A stretch of 64,000 bases of DNA from Ahaetulla prasina (lineage: Eukaryota > Chordata > Lepidosauria > Squamata > Colubridae): contig NC_080546.1 in assembly GCF_028640845.1 (NCBI RefSeq), positions 19,995,020 through 20,059,019 on the forward strand. The letters run 5' to 3'. How positions within the stretch are numbered: the stretch's first letter is position 1; each line of letters starts with the position of its first letter. A program made the translations under genes and the position numbers. The notes beneath the pieces were generated by a model. It ran no database searches. It was not told the origin of the DNA and worked only from the letters and a program-made list of their open reading frames with translations. Positions 30,969 through 42,400 of the stretch are shown piece after piece.

Positions 30969-32052
30969 GATAGTGAAAAGTAACTCTTCCTATATAAATC
31001 CTTCTCTAGACAGAAAGTTATATTAGAAAAAAAACCACCAGGGATCTCTTTATTTATAATTTTTCAGCAAAATGCAAGCGTGAGCATGGTTGGAGAATAC
31101 TTTGAGAAAATCCCCCAGGATTTTCCTTCCTTGCTGCTACTTGATGGTGAGGTTTTGGGTTTGTTCTTCTACTCTTCTGGACCTGGATTAAAGGTCTCAA
31201 AAACTTTATTAAGTGTTTGCAGAGTCTTGGTCAGATATGCAAGGACATTTTATGTAACGTTCCCAGGTGAAGCACCTGAATTCACACACAAGTGTATTTA
31301 GGTGGTCAATTTCATACAAGGAATTTCAGCCATCCTAATGACATTGCTCAATTCACATTTTCTTACTTACATATGTCTATCAGTAAGTGTGAAATCTTTC
31401 CTAAGTTTCCTTTGTACATGTGTATCATAATAGTCGCATTTCCACAATAACCTGCTGCTATCTATAGCAACTATAGCAGCCAGGTGCGTAGTTGCATTGC
31501 ACTTAAATTGCTTCCCTGCACCCTTCCTCCACATAAGCATTGCAAACATTTGCTAATTTGTTCCAGGCTGTTTCACCTAACTTTGCATTCCGGTATTGAA
31601 GCCTGTTCCGTGAGAACTAAATGTATTAATTTAATTTATTAATTTGACAAAGTTAATATATTTATTTAATTAGGACTAAATGTCTGATGAATCCCCAAAT
31701 TCTCTTTGGTTCATCTATCTCTTACAGCACAAGTAAAACTGACGGTTCCCAAATGCTTATTTTAACACATATCAACAGGATTCTTTACTGAATTTGCGAG
31801 GTCAGAGATGAAAGTAAGTTGCCTGAAAGAGGTTTAAATGTTATTTAAGTTCTATAAATTAAAATTTTCCTGTCAAATTGCTATCACTTCATTAATTTTT
31901 TTCTGCCCATCGGATTGAACAATACACAATGTTGCTGCTTAATTAATCGTGTTCTACATTTTAAAAGTATTCTCGGTTTGATTGCTTAGTAAAATCAGGG
32001 GGGTTTATTGTACCTTTTATCTTTTACCAAAAGAGAAAATTTGGTTTTGCCA
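30969..32052. other. 1.1 kb without recognised features
   Basis: AT-rich complex DNA. The 73-codon frame at 31080-31301 has no recognised domain. A short TTAATTTATT cluster occurs at 31620-31675. Confidence 0.45.
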
Positions 32053-32406
32053 GAGATGCGGTGTCTCAGTGGCTAAGACGCTGAGCTTGTCGATCAAAAG
32101 GTCGGCAGTTCAGCGGTTTGAATCCCTACTGCCACGTAACAGGGTGAGCTCCCGTTACTTGTTCCAGCTTCTGCCAACCTAGTAGTTTGAAAGCACAAAA
32201 AAAAAAATGCAAGTAGAACAATAGGGACCACCTTTGGTGAGAAGGTAACAGCGTTCCGTGTGGCTTTGGCATTTAATCATGCCTGCCACATGACCACGGA
32301 GACATCTTCGGACTGTGCTGGCTCTTCGGCTTTGAAACGGAGATGAGCACTGTCCCCTAGAGTCGGGAATGACTAGCACCTATGTGCAAGGGGAACCTTT
32401 ACCTAT
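32053..32406 (+). mobile_element. Sauria-type SINE, full length
   Basis: Plus orientation: tRNA-like head 'gtctcagtggctaagacg', B box 'ggtttgaatccct', body 'gtgagctcccgttacttg', and Bov-B-like tail 'agagtcgggaatgactagc' ending 'ggggaacctttacct'. Confidence 0.9.
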
Positions 32407-32880
32407 GAAATGATATTTTTGGAAGTTAACCAGCTTGCTACCCATATCTTCCAATTTCTTATGTCCCACTTCAGTAATTCAGGTAGAATTTTCTCTTTTC
32501 TTATACTGGTGAGTTGTAAACAGGTATATCTTTTTGTTCCTTCATTCAGGTCTATCAAGACGGTCAGTTATTTTTCATTTTTAAAAATTAGCACTGATTT
32601 AAAAAATTTAGCACTAGGGTACACTCATAATCCTTGGTAGAATAGTTTTCCTGCTGAGTGGGCAGGATTTGAAAACTGGTCTGGATTATAGTGGCCGGAG
32701 AAAAGATTTTAGCTAAATGTGGAAAACATCAACTCTGGAATGAAGTTATGAGGGCTTCTATGGTGGGTTGATGAGTGGTAGAGTGGTAGAGTTTTGTATT
32801 CAAAAGGTCTAAGGTTCAACTTTGATTTATGAAACTTTGGGGAGCTAACGCTAGTCAGAACAGATCAAACAGAACTACTA
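32407..32880. other. Unrecognised, possible decayed tRNA-like segment
   Basis: 32770-32850 has 'gtggtagagtggtagag' followed by 'aaggttcaac', reminiscent of A and B boxes of a decayed tRNA-derived SINE. The rest is unassigned. Confidence 0.35.
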
Positions 32881-33269
32881 TAGGTAGTCCTCGACTTACA
32901 ACAGTTCATTTAGTGTTCTTTCGAAGTTACAGGAGCCCTGAAAAAAAGTGACTTAGGATTGTTTTTCATACTTATAACCATTACAAGCAGGTCACATGAT
33001 CCAAATTCAGATACTTTGCAACTGACTCATATTTTATCATATTTGCAGTAGCTCAAGGTCATGTGATCTCCTTTTGCAACCTTCTGATAAGCAAAGTCCA
33101 TGGGGAAATCAGATTCACTTAACAATTGGGTTACTAACTTAATAACTGCAGTGATTCACTTAACAACGGTGGCCAGAAAGTTTGTAAAACAGGACAAAAT
33201 TCACTTCACTGTCTTGCTGAGCCACAGCAAAGTTGGGCTCAACTGTGGTCATAAGTCAAGGATTACCTG
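32881..33269. mobile_element. TA-type MITE, uninterrupted
   Basis: Starts 'taggtagtcctcgacttaca' after TA and ends 'aagtcaaggattacctg'. The interior is standard for the family, 389 bp. Confidence 0.85.
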
Positions 33270-34403
33270 TTTTGTCCTGGGTTGATAAAAGATACTTTTA
33301 TATGTTTTGATCATTTCAAACATGCAAAGCCCTGGCTTATATATTTGTTTGTGCGTTTACGCACAAAAGTATGATGACCAAAATTGGCATTGCTTGCATC
33401 TGATGGTGAGATTTCTATTTCAGAAAATCGTAATGATGTAGTTTGTTTTAACATGCCACAAGTCACTGTTGTTTTTGTAATGAGCTTTGCTTGTAAATCT
33501 TTGCTTCTTATGCACATTTTTTTGAGTGACAAATTTCTTGGATGGTTCCCTATCAATTTCTCCTGATATTTTTCCTGCTTAGATCATAAATGCACTAGAT
33601 TTCCGTGTTATTAATAGATACTACTTGTAAAGTAAATATTTTGAGAGTGAAAGCTGGGAACAACATATGGAATCGAATTCAACAACAAGCCTGCACTGCA
33701 AATGGACACTAATTTGTGTAATTTTTATTCTAAACCTCCTCCCAATGCAAGGGGGTGACTCATCAAGATTATTATGCTGAATGAAATAACAGAGCTTCCT
33801 TCTGCCATAAGGTTAAAGCCTATTCAGGCAAATGGAACTTTGTCAGCTTTTCAGGGGTTCTGGATAAGAGTTTAATTAAATTTCAACATTTTATGTGGCT
33901 AGATAGCCTTCGGTAAGCATATTCATGTATTTTCAATTTTCGCAATACACAATTTTTAACCAATGTTTGTCCACAGGCTCTTAAGGAAACCTGCATTGCT
34001 GATAGAGTCGCATGACTTGTAGAGTTGTGTTTGACAAACCAATCAGAGAGCGATATTTCAAAATTGCTTTTCCCCCTGTCTAAATGAGGTTTTTCATGGG
34101 CAAACAATATTGAAAACAGGGTACTTTTTTTTTTTTTTTGGAATAGCTATACCACAATACCATGCTATACCACAACATTACACCTTAGGGAATATATATA
34201 TGAGAGCCACAATCAGATAAATATAAATACGATTTGGTGGTAGACTGTGATTAGGAAGATTTAGGCTCAAATTTTCTGTCAGTTATGAAACTCACTGGGT
34301 GGTATTCTTTTAGATAAGGTTACTTCACAGTGTGTTGTTGAAAAAAAATAAGAGTTTACTTGGTATACTTGGCTTTGACATTTATAGAGAAATGATGCAA
34401 TAT
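33270..34403. other. 1.1 kb without recognised features
   Basis: Complex AT-rich sequence. Short frames on both strands (60-81 codons) lack known motifs. A T run lies at 34123-34139. Confidence 0.45.
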
Positions 34404-34804
34404 AAAAGTAAGTAGAACAGCGCACAGGTGTGTGTGTGATCAGCTGTGGCACGCAATCTTTTTTTTTACTTTTAAAAGCATTTTTTTTACAACCTATTCG
34501 GCCAAAGAGGTTGTAAAAAAATGCTTTTAAAAGTAAAAAAAAAAGGCTCTGATGATTGCGCGGCTCAGCTGTGATTATAGGAGCCTTTTTTTAACCTTTT
34601 AAAAGCATTTTTAAACAACCTCTTCAGCCGAATAAGTTGTAAAAAATGCTTTTAAAAGTAAAAAAAAAAGGCTCTTGATGATCATGTCATGACGGGCATG
34701 GGGGGTGGGTGGGCAGGGATTTTTGCTATTGCTTCTCCGAACCACAAGCCGCCATTGCTTCCAGATCAGCCAATCCAGTCCGAACCGGGAGTATGTCACC
34801 CCTG
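34404..34804. mobile_element. hAT-like element with repeated inverted 'gcttttaaaag' units
   Basis: Right end 'gaaccgggagtatgtcacccctg', the inverse of the left end of the copy at 11412, so it lies in the opposite orientation. The interior has four units containing AAAATGCTTTTAAAAG or its inverse separated by 'aacctcttcagccgaa'-like spacers, which can form nested hairpins. The left terminus is missing. Confidence 0.75.
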
Positions 34805-34854
34805 GGATAAGGGTAGGGTACCAGTGAGTGAAAAAATTATTTGGATCAACCCAC

Positions 34855-35224
34855 TGTCAGGCCTGGAAACCATACTAGACTTTAGGGTTCCAGACGCTGC
34901 CACATTTTTCCCCTGAGGGGAAGAAGGGGGGCTGAGGGGTATGGTAACATTCTTCAAGCGGTCAAGGTCGGATGGTGTTCACATCTGCAGGAATAGTGGC
35001 GGGAAGATATTCGAATGAACTGGGAGAACGTGGGACCATGTGACCATCAAAGGGGTCAGGGGGGTGGGACTCTTGGGGTTTGTATAACTGGGAAAAGAAT
35101 CTGGAAATTCAGTTTTGGAATTTCACTCATCGTGTGCCAGTTTCCTCATGCTAGTAAAGAACTCTGAAAAACAATGGCTTCTGAGTTTTTTTTATGCAGA
35201 AGAGGTTTTTCTGGAACCTTGACA
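34855..35224 (+). mobile_element. Solo LTR (370 bp) with perfect 5-bp duplication
   Basis: TG...CA (tgtcaggcctgg ... ggaaccttgaca), flanked by cccac at 34850-34854 and 35225-35229. A TATA-like 'gtataactg' is at about 35081 on the plus strand. It belongs to a family different from the other LTRs here. No internal domain remains. Confidence 0.88.
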
Positions 35225-35229
35225 CCCAC

Positions 35230-36055
35230 CATATTGGTTTGCTTCATTTAAATACCACTTAGTTTTGTCTGTAAGCTACTAGGTTACATGAATGGAAGAA
35301 AATAGACTTACATTGGAGATTTGAAAGATTAGAGTGCTGTTTCATATTTATAAGATTAGGGTGGAATTTCATACTTGCATTATTGCATTATTTTCTCTTG
35401 TTAATCAAAACCACTCAGAATAATTTGCAATATATTTTTAAAATTAATGTTATTACCTCTGCTCCTGGTCTTATATCTTGAAATCGATTTCTTTTTCATC
35501 TTGCGTCATAGCTCTAACCAGGAGTATCTTAAGTGTCTGTCTTCTCTTGTAAAGCTAAGGGATTAAAATATAATAATATCTGGCATACTTGGTATGGATC
35601 AAGTGGAGGAAATCAGGAATCCAGGCAGTTCAAATGAATATAGGCTTATTGCATGCTGAAGCTCTCTACAAGAATCTGAACTACTAACAGTCAAAGCAAA
35701 TTGGCGGTAGGAAGAGTCAACAGTATTCAAGGTGGGCAGGACTTAGATCTCGTGTGGGCGCGAAAGGGCTCAAGACTGATGATACATTTGACCTCTCCAT
35801 CAGGCTCAGCTTGGTGACCTCCTACAATATGTTTGATAATGAAAAGGCTATTTCAACTTTTTTCCTATTCTGGGTGACTTTCTCATCTATTTCCTTGCTG
35901 GCATGCCATGTGGTGGTGATGGTAGTAACACAATATCAGTCTCTCTTCAAATCCAGGTAGGATGAAATTCTGGCAGCTTGTCATTTGAGGCCTATGGTGT
36001 ATATGGTTTAATTTTAAGCTATCCGTTTCTTTTAGGATAGCTATCTATTTTGATG
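35230..36055. other. Mostly unrecognised
   Basis: 35570-35960 is less AT-rich. The 68-codon frame 35754-35960 includes a hydrophobic stretch (FFLFWVTFSSISLLACHVVVMVV) of about 20 residues but no known family; I do not call it a gene. Part of it may be a decayed LTR. Confidence 0.4.
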
Positions 36056-36352
36056 TTCATTACAACAACATGTTCGTGTCCGACCCATCACAATCCCATG
36101 GACAACGTTCCTCCAGGCCTTCCTGTCCTCTACCATCCTCTGGAGTCCATTTAAACTCATGCCGACTGCTTCAGTGACTCCATCCAGCCACCTCATTCTC
36201 TGCTGTCCCCTTCTTCTTTTGCCCTCAATCGTTCCCAGATTAGGCTCTTCTCCAGTGAGTCCTTCCTTCTCATTAGGTGGCCAAAGTATTTGAGTTTCAT
36301 CTTCAGGATCTGGCCTTCTAAAGAGTCAGGGCTGATTTCCTCTAGGATTGAC
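36056..36352 (-). mobile_element. Bov-B LINE fragment
   Basis: The inverted 3' region of a Bov-B (RTE-type) LINE: 'cacaatcccatgg', 'aggtggccaaagtatttgag', 'ctctaggattgac'. Bov-B is abundant in squamates and supplies the tail of the Sauria-type SINEs here. Confidence 0.85.
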
Positions 36353-36861
36353 TATCTATAGCCAGGGGCAAGTTGTTGGAAAGCAATCCTGCGAGTATTC
36401 CCTGCAGGCAACTCTGAAGAAATCCAACTTTTATGTGCTTCAGCTTTGCCTTTTTTGAGTGGGGGAGGTTTTTTTTTTTAACCTCAGACCTGCTTGTTTC
36501 AAAAGAAAAGTGTCAAAAAAAGTTATAAACGTTGACTGGCACACCTCTTTGTTTATAAAGACTGATCATGCTTCAGGCTAGTCTCTTTACCAGGCATTGT
36601 TGCTATTAAAACCTGTGTTCTTGCTGAAGGTATTTGGTTAAGCTGATTTCAGATGGTTTTTAAAGCAGAATGTTGAGATATATATATTTATTTTCTGAGG
36701 TTTTCGCGGGTGTTTGTATCCCAAATAATGAAAGATATATATATTATTTATATTATATATATATATATGAGAGTTTGCAAAAAAAAAAGACCTTCGTGGA
36801 TTGCGTTTGGTTTCTCGGCGATTCCATAGGAAAACTGTTTTGTTTGTTTTTTACAACATTT
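36353..36861. other. No recognised feature, with an AT-only tract
   Basis: 36677-36770 is almost purely A and T ('tatatatttatttt', 'atattatttatattatatat'). No gene supported. Confidence 0.5.
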
Positions 36862-37088
36862 ACAACTTCTGGAGGCAAGTTATTCTACTGATTAATTGTT
36901 CTAATTGTCAGGAAATTTCTTCTTAGTTCTAAGTTGCTTCTCTCCTTGATTAGTTTCCAGTGATTGCTTCTTGTCCTGCCCTCAGGTGCTTTGGAGAATA
37001 GCTTGACTCCCTCTTCTTTGTGGCAGCCCCTGAGATATTGGAACACTGCTATCATGTCTCCCCTAGTCCTTCTTTTCATAAAACTAGA
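36862..37088 (-). pseudogene. CR1 LINE 3' coding fragment
   Basis: On the minus strand, 36885-37079 reads 'RTRGDMIAVFQYLRGC', 'EEGVKLFSKAPEGRTRSN', 'NLELRRNFLTIRTINQ', the same protein segment as 29560-29750. The element is cut on both sides. Confidence 0.88.
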
Positions 37089-37352
37089 TATTTTCCTGTT
37101 TTCCTGCTTGCTGACTGAGAGTTTATCAATAATAGACCAGTATGGAAGTACACATGTCTGGCAATTATATAGAAAGGAAAAACTGATACAGGGTCTTCAT
37201 TTGGAGCTATTGTTTCCCTTTCCAATAGAAATTGGATTGCAAGATGACAACATATATCCAGGAAGGATAGGTAAAATGGCTGCTATATTTCTTAAATATT
37301 TGTTGCTCTTGGTAGAAGATTATTGAGAATCACCTTCATTCATTCATTTATG
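37089..37352. other. No recognised feature
   Basis: Short complex stretch after the CR1 fragment. The 120-codon plus frame 36964-37326 is a shadow of CR1 and its flank. Confidence 0.5.
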
Positions 37353-37588
37353 TGTGATGGCTTAGAGATGGAACTCTTGCATCCCAATCAGGAGGCTGTG
37401 AGTTCAATCCTAGGTAGAGGCAGCCAATTCTCTCTCTGGGCACATTGAGAATATATCTGCTGAAAAAGAAAACTCCGTATTGGCAACAGGAAGGGTATCT
37501 GGCCAGGAAACACTCAGCTCTATTCAGTTGCCCAGACTGCATCCCGCAAAGTATTATGGGGTCGTTAAAAGAGGATGATGATGTTGAC
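37353..37588 (+). mobile_element. tRNA-derived SINE of a third type
   Basis: Head 'gatggcttagagatgg' (A box) and 'gagttcaatccta' (B box), then 'ctccgtattggcaacagg', 'cccagactgcatcccgc' and a tail 'gttaaaagaggatgatgatg'. The body and the GAT-type tail differ from the other SINEs in this window. Confidence 0.75.
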
Positions 37589-38591
37589 CTACATTCCTTT
37601 ATGTATCAAAATGAGGAAAAAGGAATCTGCAAAGAATAGTCTTGTAAGGAATGCAAAATATTGTGCATTTTGAGTATGGAAACCTCCATCAAACTTACGT
37701 TTTCTAATCTTGTAAGGTCTCCTTGCTAGAGGAGTTAGAGTTCCTTAATGTACCTTCTCTTGTTTCCTCATTGAAAACATGCTACTATGAATGACTTCTA
37801 TTTTAGATGGCCTTGAATGATAGTGAAAGAAGACAGTGGCTAGAAGTAATAAGGTGCACAAAAGCTACCTATTTCGTTACACATTTTTCCAATATTAAAT
37901 AAGAAGCCTAAGAGGTTTGAGATACAACTGAAGATTAAAAACATTTGTTGACTGCCCTCTTCTCTTCTCTGCTTCATGCTCTGTTCTATAATGCTGGTAT
38001 CTCTTTGTTAACTATTTCACCATTTCTTAGGGAAGACATGGAAAGGAAGGCAAGTTTTCTGTAGGTACTTAAGCATTTCATAGAGGGCTTCAGTCTTCTA
38101 AGGAATGCTAGGTGGATTTATATGGCCACTTATCTCATTAATGATTTCATGACAACAATCTATAAAACATGGATTAAAATTACCCTCCCCTTACTCAGAC
38201 ACCAGGTCAAATATCATCACAGTGGTACTCTCCAATCCTCTCTCAATATTTGGGGGAAGAGTGAGGTCTTCACAACCCTCCAGAAAGATAAAAAGGTTAC
38301 TTGATGTCTGGCAGACATATCCCCTCTTTTGTAACCATGTCCTCTCTTTGGCAAGCACTTAAACCTTTAAAATCAAATATTGTCCAACTTTCTGATGATA
38401 TCGGTTTGGTTTGGTTTTAGACTGTGTTAAAAAGAAGTAGCCATCCAGACTTCCAACTTGGAAATTACACAATTACACAATTGGAATTGTGTTTCTTTCT
38501 TTCCCTTATCTCTTTGACAGACTTGACAGATTTACATTATTTATTTCCTAATTCCTCAGTCATTTTCAATACAGCTCCTTCAAACCTATGA
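37589..38591. other. 1 kb without recognised features
   Basis: AT-rich complex DNA. No gene or repeat recognised. Confidence 0.45.
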
Positions 38592-38712
38592 CGGGGGTGT
38601 CAAACTCGCGTTGTCACTTTGTCATCACATGATGTATCACACGTTTTCCCCTTCACTAAAACAGGGGTGGGTGTGGCCATCCAGCCCGTGGGCCATGAGT
38701 TTGACACCCCTG
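38592..38712. mobile_element. Short hAT-like MITE
   Basis: Ends 'cgggggtgtcaaactcg' and 'gagtttgacacccctg' are inverted. The interior is 'catcacatgatgtatcac'. The flanks do not match clearly. Confidence 0.7.
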
Positions 38713-38769
38713 ATCTGGACTGAGCTAGCCAATAGTTTTAAACATTTTTTTTCTGATTGCTTATTTGTA

Positions 38770-38926
38770 TCCTATGACTATCATTAAGTGTTGTAAGTGT
38801 TGTACCTTGATGAAGGTATCTTTTCTTTTACATACACTGAGAGCATATATGCACCAAGACAGATTCCTTGTGTGTCCAATCACACTTGGCCAATAAAAAA
38901 TTCTATTCTATTCTATTCTATTTATG
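38770..38926 (+). mobile_element. CR1-group (L3/Rex1-like) LINE 3' terminus with ATTCT tail
   Basis: 'ttgtaccttgatgaaggtat', 'acactgagagcatatatg', 'ttggccaataaaa', then six ATTCT units (38898-38926). Same family as 2515 and, inverted, 46306. Confidence 0.85.
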
Positions 38927-39283
38927 CACCGACTCTGCTTCATAAATCTCTCGGCCAACCCTTTTTTTCCTGTGAAAACTATGGCACAGACCCATCCACT
39001 TTGCATTATTGTTCATGTCTACCATGCTTGCTCTCCTAAAATTTTGTGTGACCCTTGCAAATGTTGCCAAGTCCTGCTGTAAATCCTTGCTGTTACGGGG
39101 TATTCCTGGGAATTTTTGTTTCTTCATTTTTTGGTGAGGATCTAAATGGTTTGGTTTAGATTAAACACTTTGAATAATATCACCTGTTTCATAATCGTAC
39201 AGTATGGCTAGTAGGAGGATTAGTGAAGAATCAGGATTCAAAACATATGTCAAAACTATTTTTTTAAAAAAAACTTGGTAATC
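38927..39283. other. No recognised feature
   Basis: Complex sequence. Frames of 69-80 codons lack motifs. Confidence 0.5.
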
Positions 39284-39291
39284 CTCTACAT

Positions 39292-39593
39292 CAGGGATGT
39301 CAAACTCAAGGCCTGCGGGCCGGATCCGGCCCATGGGTGTTTAGATCCGGCCTGAAACAGACAGCCCCATGGTGCTTCTGCCAGTGAAAACAGAGCTCGG
39401 GAAGGCCACTGGCAGAGTATTGCAGGAGGCGGTCGCAGCTAAAACAGAGTTTGGGAGCGAATATTTGCTGGCAGAGTGCTTGGGCCACCACAGGCACCCC
39501 GACACAAGTGACCCTGGCCATGCCCACCCTGCCCCCTGAGGTCAAACGCAATCCTGATGTGGCCCCCAGTGAAATCAAATTTGACACCCCTGC
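39292..39593. mobile_element. hAT-like MITE
   Basis: Starts CAGGGATGTCAAACTCAAGG, ends 'aatttgacacccctgc'. Near-duplicate flanks ctctacat (39284-39291) and ttctacat (39594-39601). Related to 8886. ORFs across it are shadows. Confidence 0.82.
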
Positions 39594-39601
39594 TTCTACA
39601 T

Positions 39602-40513
39602 CATATCCAATTCTACTGTTTTCTCAGGTTCTGTCTGTTGTGGTCTCTTGGGCTCAGTGATCACACTTATGCATTTGTTTTGTGTTTTTTTGTTTTTTCC
39701 CTGCTTGCTGAAGCAGAACAATAGAAAAGAGCATCTAGTGAACCTGTCTCCTGAATGAAGTACTTCATCTCCATTGCTTTTTTTTTTTTTTTGGCTGGCT
39801 AATCAATGATACTTCTGCCTGATGAAAAGGTTTCATGTTTTGATGACTTAATCATGTTACTTCTAAGTTCATGTGCTGTTTCAAATTGTTCTATCCAGGA
39901 TGTTCTATCCAGAGGATGACATAATTGTGAACCTCAACATCAGCAACAGTCATTCTCAGTGTGGCATTAATTTTGGTGTACTGTGTGATTCAGTGTAATT
40001 GAACTGAAAAACCTTTTGTACTTGCAGTGTTTGTTTTCTTTACTTTCACCACTCCTCCAGAGATGAGCAAGTTATTTATATATTGACTAGAGTTGTGTTT
40101 GCATTGTAACTTTCATAGTGCTTCATTGGCATTGTTGCCCTATTATTTTATGGCATTTTGGATGGGCAGCAATAATTATTGGGAGGGGGGAAAACCTGAA
40201 ACTACTCGGAGTACATTTGTTTACTCCTGCCTTTCTCCTTTTTTAAAAAAGGAAGCAATAAAAGAAAAGTCTCAGAAAGAGACCTTAGGAACCAAGAATG
40301 ACACAAAGCGTTACATCAGAGTAGTTTCTTTATTGTTGTTCACCTAAAGGTAGGAATCCTGCCGGATTAAATCAGTTACTGTATAACTATTAGGTATCTT
40401 CTGGGAACTGCAGGAGAGGGTCCACCTTCGCCTTCCTTCTGCATACTGAAGATTCCAACTGTGTTTTCTTTTTGGGTCTTGGGAAACACCCCCTCCCTTC
40501 TGTGAGTCTATAG
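39602..40513. other. About 900 bp without recognised features
   Basis: Poly-T at 39778-39792. 40300-40345 has an inverted AATAAAG ('tttctttattg') that might belong to a decayed LTR. No gene supported. Confidence 0.4.
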
Positions 40514-40752
40514 TAAAAGCTATAGTACTTATATACCGCTTCACAGTGCTTTTACAGCTTTCTCTAAGCAGTTTACAGAATCAGCATATTGTCCCCCAAC
40601 AATCTGGGTCCTCATTTTACCCACCTCGGAAGGATGGAAGGCTGAGTCAACTTGAACCTGGTGAGATTCGAACTGCCAAATTGCAGTCAGCTGGCAGTTA
40701 ACAGAGGCAGCCTGCAGTACTGCATTCTAACCACTGTGCCATCACGGCTCAT
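40514..40752 (-). mobile_element. MIR-like tRNA-derived SINE
   Basis: Minus orientation: 'aaagctatagtacttatata' 3' end, 'gaaggatggaaggctgagtc' body, 'ctaaccactgtgccatc' head. Confidence 0.88.
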
Positions 40753-41436
40753 ATTCTACATCCCACTGCAGAAAGTTTACCATTTAAAAATTAAATAAAA
40801 AATGAGAAATTGGCTTGCCGATAGTCTATAAAAATGTAAATCTGTAAAGGTTTGATACATTGCACATAAATTAAAACTGAGTGGTTCCTGCCATAATTTG
40901 TGTTTCCAAGATTTTTTGCTCCCTGACTTTCTCTGTTTTAAACCCACAGAACCCCTCCAAAGGGGAGATGCATGAGTATTCTCTTTTCTCTCTCACAATA
41001 CTGTACAAGAACATAAATGCCTATATTTCACATATTCAGGTACAAATATGCATATATGCTAATTATATCATGCCATTTTATTCTGCTTAGGATATTCTGT
41101 GTAGTTAAGAAAATTAGAACACAATGTGGTTTTTGTGATACTATTTAATATTCAGATTGTGTCGCTTCGTGCTTTACTTTGCCTGGAATTAGTATGAAAC
41201 ACGGTAATTCCAGTAATAGCGGTTGAAGCGAAAAATTATTAAAATGCATTACTTCTAATTCAGCACCATACAATCCTTGAAATGTATATCTATTCCACTG
41301 TTTCCTTTGGGATCAGCTGACATTAGCTTTTACATATTTGAAGAAGGAAAACACAGCAGCAAATAACTCAAACAGAAAGCATTGTTCATAAAAACATTCA
41401 AAGCCATTGTAGGTGACATCTGTCTTGGGCCTAATT
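40753..41436. other. No recognised feature
   Basis: About 680 bp of AT-rich complex DNA. 41160-41290 looks unique. No gene supported. Confidence 0.45.
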
Positions 41437-42400
41437 CAGGGGTCTGCAATCTTAAGCACCTTAAGAGCCATTTGGACCTGTTTCCCACAGAAAAGAAAAC
41501 ATCGGGAACCACAAAACCTTGGTGGGCATGGCCAACTCGATGTCACTCACTTCCACCAGTCACATGACTGCCTCCTCCCCAAGCCATGCCTACCCATTAG
41601 GGCAGAGAACTAGTTGTTAAAAAACACCGGGAATCATAAAACCCTTTTGATATATTTCTCTCTCCTCTCCCTCCCACCTCTCTCTCTGTATCTCTCTATG
41701 TGTTCTCCCCGCCCCCACCTCAGTCCGGCAGACACATGAACTGACTCAATTAGCCAGTAATTTAGTCCACGGCAGCTATCAGCTCTGGCAGCAAACTAGT
41801 GATCATCTGCTAAGATTTGGTTTATCTTCCCTGATGTTGGCGTCACAGAAGCTCATTACTGGAGCAACCAGGAAGTCAGGAACAAACAGCAATCCAGGCC
41901 AAATGCTCAGTCAAATAGTTCAGCTCAAGTTTTCTCCAGTCAGTTTGTTTTGTCATGAAGTAGTAGAGCAGACCCTCCTGCTTTTATACCCTGTGGGGTG
42001 TGGCTTCATGACTCAGCACTCTCTAGGCCTGCTCCACCCCTTTTTTGTTGTTCCCGCCTCTCTTGTCTATGAAACCTGGGATCTAACCAGGACTGATTGT
42101 CCACAGCTGGGTCTGGAAATGTTGCCTGGGTGGGGGGAGATACAGGAAACAGAGGCCTTGTCACCTCCTCCACCTGGCCTGTCTCTGGCTCCTGGAGCTG
42201 AGCCAGAGAGGCCGGCCCTGCAGCGGGGAGCCCTGACGGCCCTTTCCCCTCACTTTCTGAGTCACTTTCTGGCAGGGGGCCGGGCCCGGGGTTGTGTTGA
42301 GCCACAACACTATGTCTCTCTCACCCTTTCTCTGTATCTCTCGGGAGGGCGAGGAGCGGGACCAGCCAGTGATGGGATCGCCTAACTCAATGTTTTAAAA
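41437..42400. mobile_element. hAT-like element split by an LTR
   Basis: Left part 41437-41700: 'caggggtctgcaatcttaa', 'agagccatttggacctg', 'gggaaccacaaaacc', ending in a CT-rich stretch. Right part 42310-42400: the same CT-rich stretch continues, then 'gggagggcgaggagcggg'. The right terminus was not found. Confidence 0.65.
41701..42309 (-). mobile_element. Solo LTR with perfect 5-bp duplication
   Basis: 609 bp, TG...CA (tgttctcccc ... gagccacaaca), flanked by ctatg at 41696-41700 and 42310-42314. Same family and orientation as 30018. TGAGTCA (42009-42015, minus strand) precedes TATAAAAG. The 183-codon frame at 41834-42385 is the longest in the window, but lies on the strand opposite to LTR transcription, crosses the LTR edge, has no domain, and is not a gene. 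Confidence 0.93.

Noticed and set aside
32053..32140. Possible tRNA gene (A and B boxes)
   Set aside because: The boxes belong to the head of a Sauria-type SINE; no cloverleaf with proper acceptor stem could be drawn, and the body and tail of the SINE follow.
41834..42385. 183-codon plus-strand open frame, longest in the window
   Set aside because: It lies across a solo LTR in the direction opposite to LTR transcription, extends beyond the LTR edge, has no domain, and a shorter related frame occurs in the sister LTR at 30274-30606.
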